A DNA stretch of 64,000 nt from Allobosea sp. Root483D1 (lineage in GTDB: Bacteria; Pseudomonadota; Alphaproteobacteria; Rhizobiales; Beijerinckiaceae): positions 95,378 to 159,377 of the forward strand of contig NZ_LMJW01000022.1 in the NCBI RefSeq assembly GCF_001429505.1. The letters run 5' to 3'. The notes beneath the pieces are model-generated. The model saw only the letters and a program-made list of their open reading frames with translations. It was not told where the DNA came from and did no database searches. Positions 1 through 7,957 of this stretch are shown one piece after another. Position 1 is the first letter of the stretch. Every line of letters starts with the position of its first letter. The position numbers were made by a program, and so were the translations under genes.

Positions 1-1
1 C

Positions 2-784
2 GCCGCGCCGACAATCGCGTTCGTTCCCGCCAGCACGGCGGGGATCAGGCATAACTTCTTCGAGTATCTCGACGCGGCCCTGCAATTCGTCCCCGAAACG
101 CCAAGGGACAAGGCGGTTCGCGCGAAGCTTGCGAAGATCGGCATCGGCCCCGGCAAGACCTTCGCGTTCAAGGATCTGTCGCTCGAACACAAGGCCGAAA
201 TATTGGTGGCCATGAAACAGGGCAATGGCAAGGTCGACAAATGGCTGGCCGGTGGAAACAAGAACATCAATGGCTGGAATGTCGGCTCGTTCTTCGGTGA
301 CGAGGCCTTCTACAACGGTGATTGGGTGATGCGGGCAGGCGCCGCCAAGGGCGGTCTCCTCGGCAACGACGCCGTGGAAGCCATGTACCCCTATACCCGA
401 ACCGACGCGACCGGTGAGCCGCTCGACGGCAGCAAGCACAAATACACCATCACCTTCGCATCCGGCCAGTTGCCGCCGGTGAACGCGTTCTGGTCCGTGA
501 CGATGTATGACGGCAAGAGCCAGTTCCTGGTCAAGAATCCGATCAATCGCTACCTGATCAACTCTCCGATGGTGCCGGCGATGAAGAAGGACGTGGATGG
601 CTCGCTGACGCTGTATATTCAGAAAGACAGCCCTGGAGCCGACAAGGAAGCGAACTGGCTTCCGGCGCCGGATGACAAGATCTATCTCGTGATGCGCCTC
701 TATTGGCCGAAGCCCACGGCGCCGTCGATCCTGCCGGCAGGCGCCGGGACATGGCAGCCGCCCGGTGTGAAACGGGTCTCATAG
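2..784 (+). CDS. DUF1254/DUF1214 domain protein, 5' end outside window
   Basis: The frame is open from the first bases of the window, so this is the C-terminal ~260 residues of a longer protein. An internal ATG at 203 is not the real start. The tail has the hallmarks of DUF1214: FWSVTMYD, then NRYLI, a DGSLTLYIQ strand, NWLPAP and a final RLYWPKP segment. Family members are typically exported proteins of about 450 residues pairing DUF1254 with DUF1214; their biochemical role is not established. It ends with TAG and is followed by about 200 bp without a gene. Family assignment is confident; function is unknown. Confidence 0.85.
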   Translation, partial: AAPTIAFVPASTAGIRHNFFEYLDAALQFVPETPRDKAVRAKLAKIGIGPGKTFAFKDLSLEHKAEILVAMKQGNGKVDKWLAGGNKNINGWNVGSFFGDEAFYNGDWVMRAGAAKGGLLGNDAVEAMYPYTRTDATGEPLDGSKHKYTITFASGQLPPVNAFWSVTMYDGKSQFLVKNPINRYLINSPMVPAMKKDVDGSLTLYIQKDSPGADKEANWLPAPDDKIYLVMRLYWPKPTAPSILPAGAGTWQPPGVKRVS

Positions 785-987
785 AAGACGAAAGCTTCGT
801 CCGCCTCTCTGTCGCCAGGCTCCTTGCGATAACGCTGCCAATTCCCGTGCTGCCGGCAGCTTGCGCTGCCGGCCGGGGATGCGGCGCGCGATCTCGCCAA
901 GCCGGCCCGGATGCCGGCGGCCGATCGATCAACCTGCCATTCCGGCCCAAAAGCTACGCTTCTTACGATTCAATACAGGAGATCATC

Positions 988-1344
988 ATGTCCAGAATTC
1001 TTGCCGCCATGGCGGTGTCGATCGTCTGCGCCGCCTCGTCTCCGGCGACGGCCCAGGTTCCGCTCACGAGCTATGTCGATGCCAACGGCTTCATCGATGT
1101 CCAGGCCCTGACCTGTGCACAGCTGGCCGGGACCTTTCAGGAGGACGCCGATCTCCTCTCCGCCTGGTATAGCGGCTGGTATAACGGCCTCGCCAAGAAG
1201 CATTTCCTCGATCTGAAGAAGGGCAAGGTCGTCGAGCACGAGGTCATCGTCTACTGCAAGGCCAATCCCGGGAAGAAGGTCATCGAGGCGCTTGCCGTCG
1301 TTTTCAAGGATGAGCGCGCCAAACTGGGAATCCACATGAAATGA
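988..1344 (+). CDS. HdeA-like small periplasmic protein
   Basis: 118 residues. The start at 988 is chosen because AGGAG (977-981) lies six bases upstream and a signal peptide follows at once (residues 1-22, cleaved after ATA); an earlier in-frame start at 703 would bury both. The mature part has two cysteines (C43 in LTCAQL and C90 in VYCKAN) placed like the disulfide pair of the HdeA/HdeB acid-stress chaperones, plus the WYSGWYNG segment where the family has W-x-x-G-Y. The likely role is periplasmic chaperone or acid protection. Family membership is probable; acid function is inferred. Confidence 0.7.
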   Translation: MSRILAAMAVSIVCAASSPATAQVPLTSYVDANGFIDVQALTCAQLAGTFQEDADLLSAWYSGWYNGLAKKHFLDLKKGKVVEHEVIVYCKANPGKKVIEALAVVFKDERAKLGIHMK

Positions 1345-1354
1345 GCGCGAGCGG

Positions 1355-1388
1355 CTTGGCCGGCACGGCCAGGCTCCTGCGCCTTTTT
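1355..1388 (+). terminator. possible intrinsic terminator after the HdeA-like gene
   Basis: A GC stem TTGGCCG / CGGCCAGG with a 3-base loop is followed after about eight bases by a run of six T (1383-1388). The gap between stem and T-run is longer than ideal, although an overlapping short AGGC/GCCT stem abuts the T-run directly. Confidence 0.35.
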
Positions 1389-1445
1389 TGATCGGCTCAG
1401 CATGCCGCGAGATCGCGGTTGCGAGCGACTATCGGATGAGGGCCC

Positions 1446-2246
1446 ATGCATCGTCGAGTGCTTCTTTCTGCTGCGGCTGTCTGCAGCCTCGGCGCCGTCT
1501 CGCTCGCTCGCGCCGAAGAACCGAGCGCCGGAGATCTTGCGAAGGCTGCCCAGAATCCCATCGCCAGCATGATCAGCCTGCCGGTTCAGAATAACCTGAA
1601 TTTCGGCGTCGGCCCCTATTCGCGCGTGCAGGACGTCCTGAATATTCAGCCGGTCATCCCGATCTCGTTGAACGAAGACTGGAATCTGATCACGCGCTGG
1701 ATCGTGCCCGTCATCTCGCAGCCGGCGCTGTCGATCGGAGGGGAGCGCGAATTCGGCCTGGGCAATGTGAACCCGAGCTTTTTCTTTTCCCCCAAGCAGC
1801 CGACGGGAGGCCTCATCTGGGGCGTCGGGCCGACGGTCCTGCTTCCGACCTCGACCGACAAGGTTTTCGGCAAGGCCGTTTGGGGAGCCGGCCCCGGAGC
1901 GGTTGCGTTGACGATCTCGGGGCCCTGGGTGATCGGCGGGCTGGTCAATCACATCTGGTCCTTCGACGAGAGCCGCACGGTCAGCCTGACGACGATCCAG
2001 CCCTTCGTGAACTACAACTTCCATGGCGGCTGGTATCTGACCACGTCTCCGGTGATCACCGCGAATTGGAAGGCGAAGTCGAGCGATCGCTGGACCTTGC
2101 CGATCGGCGGTGGCTTTGGCCGTGTCTTCAAGATCGGCGAGCAGGCCGTGAACATGCAGCTCGCCGCATATTACAATGCCGTCACGCCGAGTGGTGGTTC
2201 GTCCTGGCAAGTAAGGACGCAAGTTCAGTTCCTGTTTCCGAAATAG
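1446..2246 (+). CDS. outer-membrane beta-barrel-like transporter family protein
   Basis: 266 residues with an N-terminal signal peptide (cleavage near ARA-EE, residues 22-23). The body alternates polar and hydrophobic residues with many aromatic-ended strands (NNLNFGVGPYSR, WNLITRWIVPVIS, GWYLTTSPVITANWKA) and ends in QVQFLFPK, consistent with an outer-membrane barrel. Proteins of this appearance are often labelled 'neuromedin U' or 'transporter' in databases, a name without functional meaning here. No substrate can be inferred. It lies between two other exported proteins on the same strand. Confidence 0.6.
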   Translation: MHRRVLLSAAAVCSLGAVSLARAEEPSAGDLAKAAQNPIASMISLPVQNNLNFGVGPYSRVQDVLNIQPVIPISLNEDWNLITRWIVPVISQPALSIGGEREFGLGNVNPSFFFSPKQPTGGLIWGVGPTVLLPTSTDKVFGKAVWGAGPGAVALTISGPWVIGGLVNHIWSFDESRTVSLTTIQPFVNYNFHGGWYLTTSPVITANWKAKSSDRWTLPIGGGFGRVFKIGEQAVNMQLAAYYNAVTPSGGSSWQVRTQVQFLFPK

Positions 2247-2343
2247 GGTTCGTCTGACGAACTCCATAGAAGAAATGGCCCTGTATTAACTTGCAGGCCA
2301 GTTCAGGCAGCAATTCTGTCGCTCAAGAAGGGGTGTATTCGAG

Positions 2344-3069
2344 ATGTCTACTTCCACTACAGGCATTGGTATCGGGATTGCGTTTGCAATGTTCTCGATC
2401 GCCGCGCAGGCTGCCGACCTGCCGTCGCGGAGGATCGAACCTGCCGCTCCCTTGCCGCCTGCGTTCACATGGACAGGTTTTTATATCGGTACCCAGGTCG
2501 GCTGGGCGCAGACCAGGACCGAGTTGACGGCCGGCGCCGCGATTGCCGGTCGGGCCGCTGTCGCGTCTTTGCCCAGCCTGGACAAGAACGGCGTCGCGGC
2601 CGGCCTGATGGTGGGCTACAACTACCAGATCGGGCGGCTTGTCGTCGGTGGCGAGATCGACGGCTCAGCCCTCATCACCGGAAAGCAGCGACATACCGCA
2701 CTGACCGGTGACTTCATCACCGCCCATACCAATTGGGTGGGTTCGGCCAGGCTGCGTGTCGGCTATGCCTTCGACCGGCTCATGATCTATGCAACCGGCG
2801 GACTTGCATTGGCCGCGCCCAAGTCGACGGTGACGGGTACGGGTTACTCCTACGGCGCAGGCGATAGCACTCGCTTGGGCTGGACACTCGGTGTCGGCGC
2901 CGAATACGCTATCACGAACAACTGGATCGCTGGTCTGGAATATCGGTACTCCCAGTTCCAGGAGGATACCTACACCTATCCGGTTGGCGTCGGCGGGCTC
3001 GGTATTGTCGGTTTCAAGCAGCAGTTGAGCACCAATCAGGTCGTTGGACGGCTGCTTTACAAGTTCTGA
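2344..3069 (+). CDS. Omp25/31-family outer-membrane beta-barrel protein
   Basis: 241 residues. The signal peptide ends at AQA-ADLPSR, the mature N-terminus typical of rhizobial Omp25/Omp31-like proteins. Next come FTWTGFYIGTQVGW, the eight-stranded-barrel strand pattern (VGYNYQIGRLVVGGEIDG, ARLRVGYAFDRLMIYATGG, GVGAEYAITNNWIAGLEYRYSQF) and a C-terminal strand ending in Phe (GRLLYKF), the recognition signal for BAM. It is probably a structural surface protein. A strong hairpin lies just downstream (3073-3104). Confidence 0.85.
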   Translation: MSTSTTGIGIGIAFAMFSIAAQAADLPSRRIEPAAPLPPAFTWTGFYIGTQVGWAQTRTELTAGAAIAGRAAVASLPSLDKNGVAAGLMVGYNYQIGRLVVGGEIDGSALITGKQRHTALTGDFITAHTNWVGSARLRVGYAFDRLMIYATGGLALAAPKSTVTGTGYSYGAGDSTRLGWTLGVGAEYAITNNWIAGLEYRYSQFQEDTYTYPVGVGGLGIVGFKQQLSTNQVVGRLLYKF

Positions 3070-3072
3070 CCC

Positions 3073-3104
3073 TCTCGGACAGGCTGCATGCAGCTTGTCC
3101 GAGA
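3073..3104 (+). other. 15-bp-stem hairpin between two exported-protein genes
   Basis: Near-perfect palindrome starting 4 bp after the Omp stop: arms TCTCGGACA (3073-3081) and TGTCCGAGA (3096-3104), an inner GCTGC/GCAGC stem and a 2-base AT loop, with one G-T wobble. There is no T-run, so it is not a standard intrinsic terminator. It may be an mRNA 3'-end stabiliser or attenuator between the Omp gene and the small gene at 3141. Confidence 0.55.
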
Positions 3105-3140
3105 TCCATCTCACCTCTCGGTTCCGAAAGGGACGACGAC

Positions 3141-3362
3141 ATGAAATTCTCAATCTTCGGCTTCGGAATCCTGGCCTTGGCGGCGACCTTCTCGCCGACC
3201 GAGGCCAGCGCCGTCGTTTGCGCGCGCGGGGTCGTGCGGGCTGGTTGCGCGGGACCTAATGGTGCGGTGGTGGTGCGTCGCCCGGTGGCTCCGCGTGCCG
3301 TGGTTGTCGCGCCCGTGCGGCGCGGCTGCACTGTCGTCAACGGCAGGCGCGTGTGTCGCTGA
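3141..3362 (+). CDS. small secreted basic protein (Val/Arg-rich)
   Basis: 73 residues: a signal peptide (residues 1-23, cleaved near ASA), then a mature peptide of about 50 residues rich in Val, Arg, Pro and Ala, with cysteines in VVCARG, AGCAGP and GCTVVNGRRVCR. The start is supported by GAAAGGGACGACGAC upstream of the ATG. Such short GCTVVNGRRVC-type peptides are common and uncharacterised in Hyphomicrobiales. No function is proposed. It is convergent with the acyl-CoA dehydrogenase gene. Confidence 0.65.
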   Translation: MKFSIFGFGILALAATFSPTEASAVVCARGVVRAGCAGPNGAVVVRRPVAPRAVVVAPVRRGCTVVNGRRVCR

Positions 3363-3392
3363 GGTCGCGCCGGTCCATTTCAGGACCATTTC

Positions 3393-4664
3393 CTACCCCG
3401 CCGGCTTCACCCACGGCCTGACCACGCCCTGTTCCGCGAAGGTGCTGCGGTTGCTCTCCTTGCGCTTCTTGATTTCGGCGCGGGCGATGGTGCGCAGGTG
3501 GACCTCGTCCGGCCCGTCGATGAAGCGCAGGGCCCGGCCCCAGGAGTAGATGAAGGCCAGCGGCGTGTCGTTGGAGAGCCCGCCGGCGCCGAAGACCTGG
3601 ATCGCCCGATCGGCGAGCCTGGTCTGCAACCGCGTCGCCGCGACCTTGATCGCCGAGACCTCGGTGCGGGCGGCCTTGTTGCCGTGCTTGTCCATCATCC
3701 AGGCGGCGCGCAGGCAGAGCAGGCGGGCCTGGTCGATCTCCATCCGCCCTTCCGCGATCCAGTCCTGGACATTGGCGTAGTCGGACAGGTTGCGGCCGAA
3801 GGCCTTTCGCTCCAGCGCGCGCTCGACCATCAGTTCGAGCGCGACCTCGCATTGGCCGATCGAGCGCATGCAATGGTGGATGCGGCCCGGCCCGAGCCGC
3901 GCCTGCGCCAGCGCGAAGCCTGCGCCTTCCTTGCCGAGCAGGTTTTCCGCCGGCACCCTGACCTCGGTGAAGTCGGTCTCGGTATGGCCCTCGATCGAGT
4001 AGTGGTTCAGCAGCGGCAGGTTGCGCATCACGCTGAGGCCGGGCGAATCCATCGGCACGATGATCATGCTGTGGCGCTTGTGCGGATCGGCCTCGGGCCG
4101 CGGATCGGACAGGCCCATCACGATGCAGAACTTCGCGTTGGGGTGCAGCGCCCCGGTCGTCCACCATTTGCGGCCGTTGATGACGTAATGGTCGCCGTCG
4201 CGGATGATCGTGGTCTGCAAATTGGTCGGGTCGGAGGAGGCGACGCCCGGCTCGGTGATCCCCACGCAGGAGCGGATCTCGCCGGCGAGCATCGGGTTCA
4301 GCCAGCGTTCGCGCTGTTCCGGCGTCGCGAACATGTGCAGGATTTCCATGTTGCCGGTGTCGGGGGCGTTGCAATTGAACACCTCCGAGGACCAGTAGAT
4401 TCGGCCCATGATCTCGGCGAGGGGGGCGTATTCGAGGTTGCTCAGCCGCGTGCCGGGCTCGTCCGGCTTGAGCGCCGGCAGGAACAGGTTCCACAGCCCT
4501 ACCGCCTTCGCCTTGGCCTTGAGGCCGTCGATCAGCGCGGTGGGATAGCGCCCGGCCTCGACCTCGTGTTTCCAGGCGGCGTCGGCCGGCTGGATATGGG
4601 CGTCCATGAAGGCCTGTAAGCTGGCGCGCAGCTCCTCGACCCTGGCCGAATAGGCGAAATCCAT
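3393..4664 (-). CDS. acyl-CoA dehydrogenase, ACAD10/11-like
   Basis: 423 residues, a full-length FAD-dependent acyl-CoA dehydrogenase. Visible motifs are VGITEPGVASSDPTN (acyl-CoA dehydrogenase signature), INGRKWWTTGA (flavin/substrate middle domain), YANVQDWIAEGRMEI and RAIQVFGAGGLSND in the C-terminal helical domain, then a GPDEVH segment near the active-site end. The upstream gene on the same strand encodes an APH-type kinase. Together the two look like the separate halves of mammalian ACAD10/ACAD11 or bacterial LvaA/LvaC, which handle 4-hydroxyacyl-CoAs through 4-phosphorylated intermediates. That substrate is inferred from the pairing only. Confidence 0.9.
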   Translation of the reverse strand: MDFAYSARVEELRASLQAFMDAHIQPADAAWKHEVEAGRYPTALIDGLKAKAKAVGLWNLFLPALKPDEPGTRLSNLEYAPLAEIMGRIYWSSEVFNCNAPDTGNMEILHMFATPEQRERWLNPMLAGEIRSCVGITEPGVASSDPTNLQTTIIRDGDHYVINGRKWWTTGALHPNAKFCIVMGLSDPRPEADPHKRHSMIIVPMDSPGLSVMRNLPLLNHYSIEGHTETDFTEVRVPAENLLGKEGAGFALAQARLGPGRIHHCMRSIGQCEVALELMVERALERKAFGRNLSDYANVQDWIAEGRMEIDQARLLCLRAAWMMDKHGNKAARTEVSAIKVAATRLQTRLADRAIQVFGAGGLSNDTPLAFIYSWGRALRFIDGPDEVHLRTIARAEIKKRKESNRSTFAEQGVVRPWVKPAG

Positions 4665-4686
4665 GGTGCTCTCCTCAAACCTTATG

Positions 4687-4795
4687 GCGTCATGCTCGGG
4701 CTCGACCCGAGCATCTCAGGCCGGAAGAAGCGCCGGTCAGCGCCGTCTCGTCCAGAGATTCTCGGGTCTGCGCTTCGCTTCGCCCGAGAATGACG
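4687..4795. repeat. palindromic intergenic mosaic repeat, copy 1
   Basis: The 145-bp gap between the kinase and dehydrogenase genes holds ATGCTCGGG-CTCGA-CCCGAGCAT, then ATCTCAGGCCGG, and after a variable middle TTCTCGGGTCTGCGCTTC and CCCGAGAATGAC. The outer ends (GTCAT and ATGAC) are inverted relative to each other. A second copy with the same order lies at 56786-56885, after parC. It looks like a dispersed rhizobial-type palindromic element that can form nested hairpins. If transcribed, it would separate the two cistrons. Confidence 0.8.
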
Positions 4796-4809
4796 GCAAG
4801 TCTCAGCCC

Positions 4810-5925
4810 TCACGCCGCGCCCTCGACCAACGCTTCCGCCCGCTCGGCAAAACTCTCCGCCATCGCGCCGACCGCCACCGCGTTCTCGGCGGCGGCATTG
4901 CCCGTCTTGGCCCGTGCCGCGATGCCGTCGAGGATGACGGCGAAGCGGAAGAGCGAGAAGGCGAGGTGGAAGCGCCCCGGCCCCTGCGCCCGCCCGGCGG
5001 CAGCGCAATAGCGGGCGATGTATTCAGCTTGCGTCGGGATGCCGAGGCCCTCGCGATCGAGCCCGACGATGCCGGCATACATCTGCGGCGTCGAATGCCA
5101 GGGCAGGCAGGAGAAGGCGACGTCGGAGAGCGGGTGGCCGAGCGTCGAGAGCTCCCAGTCGAGCACCGCGACGATGCGCGGCTCGTTCGGAGCGAACATC
5201 AGGTTCCCCAGGCGGAAGTCGCCATGGACGATGGTCGTGTCCGGCGTCTCGTCGAGATTGGTGCCGAGCCAGTCGATCAGCCGGTCGATTGCCGGGATGT
5301 CGCGCGTCCTGGTCTCGCGCCATTGCCGGCCCCAGCGCGCCAGCTGGCGGGCATAGTAATTGCCGGGCTTGCCGAAGTCGGCGAGGCCGGCTGCCTGCCA
5401 GTCGAAGCCGTGCAGTGCCGCCAGCGTCTCGGCCATGGCGAAATACATGGCGCGCCGCTCGTCAGGCGTGACGCCGGGCAGGCCGGTGTCGTGGAAGACG
5501 CGGCCCTCCAGCCGCTCCATCAGGTAGAACGGCGTGCCGACGACGTCGTCGGCTTCGTGCAGCAGCAGCACGGGCGGCACCGGTACGGAAGAGCCGGCGA
5601 GCGCCTTCAGGATGCGGTACTCGCGCTCGACGGCATGGGCCGAGGGCAACAACGGCCCCGGCGGCTTCTTGCGCAGCACCAGCCGCGCGCCGGCATCGGG
5701 ATAGCTGACGAAGAAGGTCGGATTCGACTGCCCGCCACCGATCCGCTCGAGCTCCATCTGCCCGATGGCGCGGCCGGGCAGGGCAGAACGCAGGAAGGCA
5801 TCCAGCCGGGCGGAATCGAATTCGGGCGGGACGGAGGGGGCGGCCGGCATGGTCGGCATAGTCGGAGGTGGGGGCGGGGAGGTCAACGCGGCTGAGACAT
5901 GGCGGATCCGCTCAAGCTGGCTCAT
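4810..5925 (-). CDS. APH-fold phosphotransferase (ACAD10/11 kinase-like)
   Basis: 371 residues. Catalytic loop HGDFRLGN (residues 234-241) and metal-binding DWE (256-258) are intact, with RIGGGQSNPTFF (61-72) as the nucleotide loop and LVLRKKPPG carrying the likely ATP-binding lysine. This is the aminoglycoside-phosphotransferase/choline-kinase fold of ACAD10/11 N-termini and LvaA. AGGA three bases before the ATG supports 5925. That start overlaps the 3' end of the ParE-like gene by 14 bp, and the first ~30 residues are low-complexity Pro/Ala, so an internal Met at 5859 or 5850 is possible. It probably phosphorylates a hydroxyacyl-CoA used by the adjacent dehydrogenase. Confidence 0.85.
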   Translation of the reverse strand: MSQLERIRHVSAALTSPPPPPTMPTMPAAPSVPPEFDSARLDAFLRSALPGRAIGQMELERIGGGQSNPTFFVSYPDAGARLVLRKKPPGPLLPSAHAVEREYRILKALAGSSVPVPPVLLLHEADDVVGTPFYLMERLEGRVFHDTGLPGVTPDERRAMYFAMAETLAALHGFDWQAAGLADFGKPGNYYARQLARWGRQWRETRTRDIPAIDRLIDWLGTNLDETPDTTIVHGDFRLGNLMFAPNEPRIVAVLDWELSTLGHPLSDVAFSCLPWHSTPQMYAGIVGLDREGLGIPTQAEYIARYCAAAGRAQGPGRFHLAFSLFRFAVILDGIAARAKTGNAAAENAVAVGAMAESFAERAEALVEGAA

Positions 5926-6226
5926 CGTCCTGAAGCAGAGCTTCGATGTCGCGGCCGCGCTGGAAAACCCGCAGGATCGTCACGTCATTGCCGAGCACGG
6001 CGAAGGCGATAGTCGCTTGCCTGCGGTACCCGATCAGTCTCAGACCCGGGCGCAGGTCGTCTCGGTGGACGCCTCGTTCGGGAAAGACCTGAAAATCGAG
6101 GCAATAGGCGTAGAGGCGAGCGACATAGTCGCGCGCGATTCGCTCGCTTCCACGCGGTGCGATGTAGTCGTAGATGCTTTGGAGGTCGGCGATCGCCCGC
6201 TCGGAGAAGCCGACCCGAACGCTCAT
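5912..6226 (-). CDS. ParE/RelE-family toxin
   Basis: 104 residues with the compact RelE/ParE fold pattern: an N-terminal strand VRVGFSERAIADLQSIYDYI, then VFPERG, DDLRPGLRLIGYRRQATIAFAV and VTILRVFQRGRD. ParE toxins act on DNA gyrase, RelE toxins on ribosome-bound mRNA. The sequence and the ParD-type partner favour ParE, but the target is not shown. It overlaps the antitoxin gene by 4 bp (ATGA), the usual toxin-antitoxin coupling. Its last codons overlap the start of the downstream kinase gene, so transcription may continue into it. Confidence 0.85.
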   Translation of the reverse strand: MSVRVGFSERAIADLQSIYDYIAPRGSERIARDYVARLYAYCLDFQVFPERGVHRDDLRPGLRLIGYRRQATIAFAVLGNDVTILRVFQRGRDIEALLQDDEPA

Positions 6227-6501
6227 GCGCCGGTCTTGCCGCCGCTGATATGCGCTTCAATCCGGGCCCAGGCCTCTTCTGCCGGCACGGCCTTGCTTGG
6301 ATCGGCGGAAATCTCATCGTAGACCGGCAGGACTTCCTCGCGCAGCCAGTTGTCGACTGCCTGGTCGCGGGCGGCAAGTACGCGCAAACCGTCGCGGATC
6401 ACCTCGCTTTCGCTGGCATATTCGCCCGAAGCGACTTTGGACTTCACCATCTGTGCCATCTCATGCGGCAGCGTGATGCTGAGGGATTGGGTCGCGCGCA
6501 T
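6223..6501 (-). CDS. ParD-like antitoxin (CopG/RHH)
   Basis: 92 residues. An N-terminal ribbon-helix-helix (QSLSITLPHEMAQMVKSKV) for DNA binding is followed by SGEYASESEVIRDGLRVLAARD, the characteristic ParD/CopG stretch, and an acidic C-terminal tail that would wrap the toxin. It precedes and overlaps the toxin by 4 bp. Autoregulation by the antitoxin-toxin complex is expected from the family. The promoter should lie in 6502-6535, just after the kinase-UspA gene, but I could not pick out a clear operator. Confidence 0.88.
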   Translation of the reverse strand: MRATQSLSITLPHEMAQMVKSKVASGEYASESEVIRDGLRVLAARDQAVDNWLREEVLPVYDEISADPSKAVPAEEAWARIEAHISGGKTGA

Positions 6502-6535
6502 GCAAGCCTCCGATCGAGGTCCATCTTAGCACGAT

Positions 6536-7948
6536 TTAATCCTGCTCGCGATCGTTGCCCCTACCCTTCACCCTGACCACCGAGACCGAGCACAGCGCCT
6601 CGGCGACGACCTTGGTCGAGACGCTGCCGAGGTGGCGCCGTAACGGCGACGAGGAGCGGGCGCCGAGCACGATATGGTCGATGTCGTTGTGCTCGGCATA
6701 GCGCAGGATCGCGTCGGCCGGGCTGACCGCCTCGATGACATGGTAGCTGACGCGGTCCTCCGGCAGATGCAGCGGCCTCGCCCAATCCTTCAGCGCCACC
6801 AGCCGGCCGATATAGAGCGAGCGGCCTTCTGCATCGACGGTTTTGGTCTCGCCGATGATCTCGGTCCTGAGCACCGTCAGGCAGGCGAGCGAGGAATCCG
6901 GCCGTGCCGCCAGCAGCCGGCTGGTTTCGGCGAGGATCACCGCGGCTAGTGCGTCCGGCCCCTCGGAGAGATCGACGGCGGTCAGCACGATCGAGGGGCC
7001 GGCCTTGCGCCGTGCCACCGTCGGCGTGCCGGTAACCTCGGCCTCGTCGCGCTTCTGGAACAGGTCGACCAGCCGCTTGCCCAAGCCACGCTCCTGCGCG
7101 GTCCGGCGCTTGCGCGAGACGGTGACTTGCTCGGGATGGCGCAGGTCGAAGGCGAGCTTGCCCGCATCGGCATAGCGCCGGCCGCGATCGACCTCGAGGC
7201 AGCGGGATATGATCGCTTCGAGCCAGGCCGGCGCCTGCTCGTTGACGGCGCGCAAGGGTTTGGGCGCGTGATAGAGCCGCCGCTTCATGCCGGGCACGGT
7301 CTTCGGCCGGCCGAACGGCTCCTCGCCCGACGCCATCTGGTAGAGGATGCAGCCGAGCGCGAAGAGATCGCTCGCCGGGTCGGAGCGTTCGCCCAGCACC
7401 TGTTCCGGCGCGATGTAGGCCGCCGTCCCCATCGGCTCGCGGCTTTCCTCGCCGAGCAGGTCCGGCAGTTCGGCATGGCGGGCGAGGCCGAAATCGAGCA
7501 GCACCGCGCCCTTGTCGGTCAGGATGACGTTCTCGGGCTTGAGGTCGAGATGGACCACGTTCTGCCGGTGCAGATCGGCGATTGCCGTCGCGATCGCGAT
7601 GCCGATGCCCTGCACTTCGGCGAAAGGCAGCGGCGCCAGCTTGATGTGGTCCGCAAGGCTGGTCCCGGCGACGAAGCCCATGGCGATGAAGGGGATGCGG
7701 GCAAGATCGCCCGACGCGACGAAGCGCGGCAGATGCGGTCCCGACAGGCGCTTGTGGATCAGCACCTCGGTCTCGTAGCCGACGATGGCCGAGACGTCCG
7801 CGCCGGGATCGAGCACCGGGATCTTCAGGACGAGCGGCCCGGCATGGTCGGGGTGAGTGGCGCGCCAGAGCGTCGCCATGCCCCCGGCCTTCAATCGCTC
7901 GCCGAGCGTGAAACCGTCGATCACCGAACCGGTCTGAGGCCGTTCCAT
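6536..7948 (-). CDS. Ser/Thr protein kinase fused to a UspA domain
   Basis: 470 residues, no membrane segment. The kinase domain (about 10-275) is complete: GERLKAGGMATLW glycine-rich loop, K42, HLDLKPEN catalytic loop (133-140), DFG (152-154), APE (180-182). A basic linker (278-300) leads to a universal-stress-protein domain (about 315-462) with SIVLTAVDLS at its start and VLGARSSSP...HLGS at its end, a UspA nucleotide-loop pattern in which one glycine is replaced. It is probably a soluble stress-responsive kinase sensing a nucleotide through Usp. The metallophosphoesterase gene ends 9 bp upstream, so the two are probably one operon. Confidence 0.92.
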   Translation of the reverse strand: MERPQTGSVIDGFTLGERLKAGGMATLWRATHPDHAGPLVLKIPVLDPGADVSAIVGYETEVLIHKRLSGPHLPRFVASGDLARIPFIAMGFVAGTSLADHIKLAPLPFAEVQGIGIAIATAIADLHRQNVVHLDLKPENVILTDKGAVLLDFGLARHAELPDLLGEESREPMGTAAYIAPEQVLGERSDPASDLFALGCILYQMASGEEPFGRPKTVPGMKRRLYHAPKPLRAVNEQAPAWLEAIISRCLEVDRGRRYADAGKLAFDLRHPEQVTVSRKRRTAQERGLGKRLVDLFQKRDEAEVTGTPTVARRKAGPSIVLTAVDLSEGPDALAAVILAETSRLLAARPDSSLACLTVLRTEIIGETKTVDAEGRSLYIGRLVALKDWARPLHLPEDRVSYHVIEAVSPADAILRYAEHNDIDHIVLGARSSSPLRRHLGSVSTKVVAEALCSVSVVRVKGRGNDREQD

Positions 7949-7957
7949 CCCGTCCCC

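Noticed and set aside
1446-2246. A neuromedin U precursor
   Set aside because: That database label for such bacterial barrels reflects chance similarity to an animal peptide precursor and has no functional meaning.
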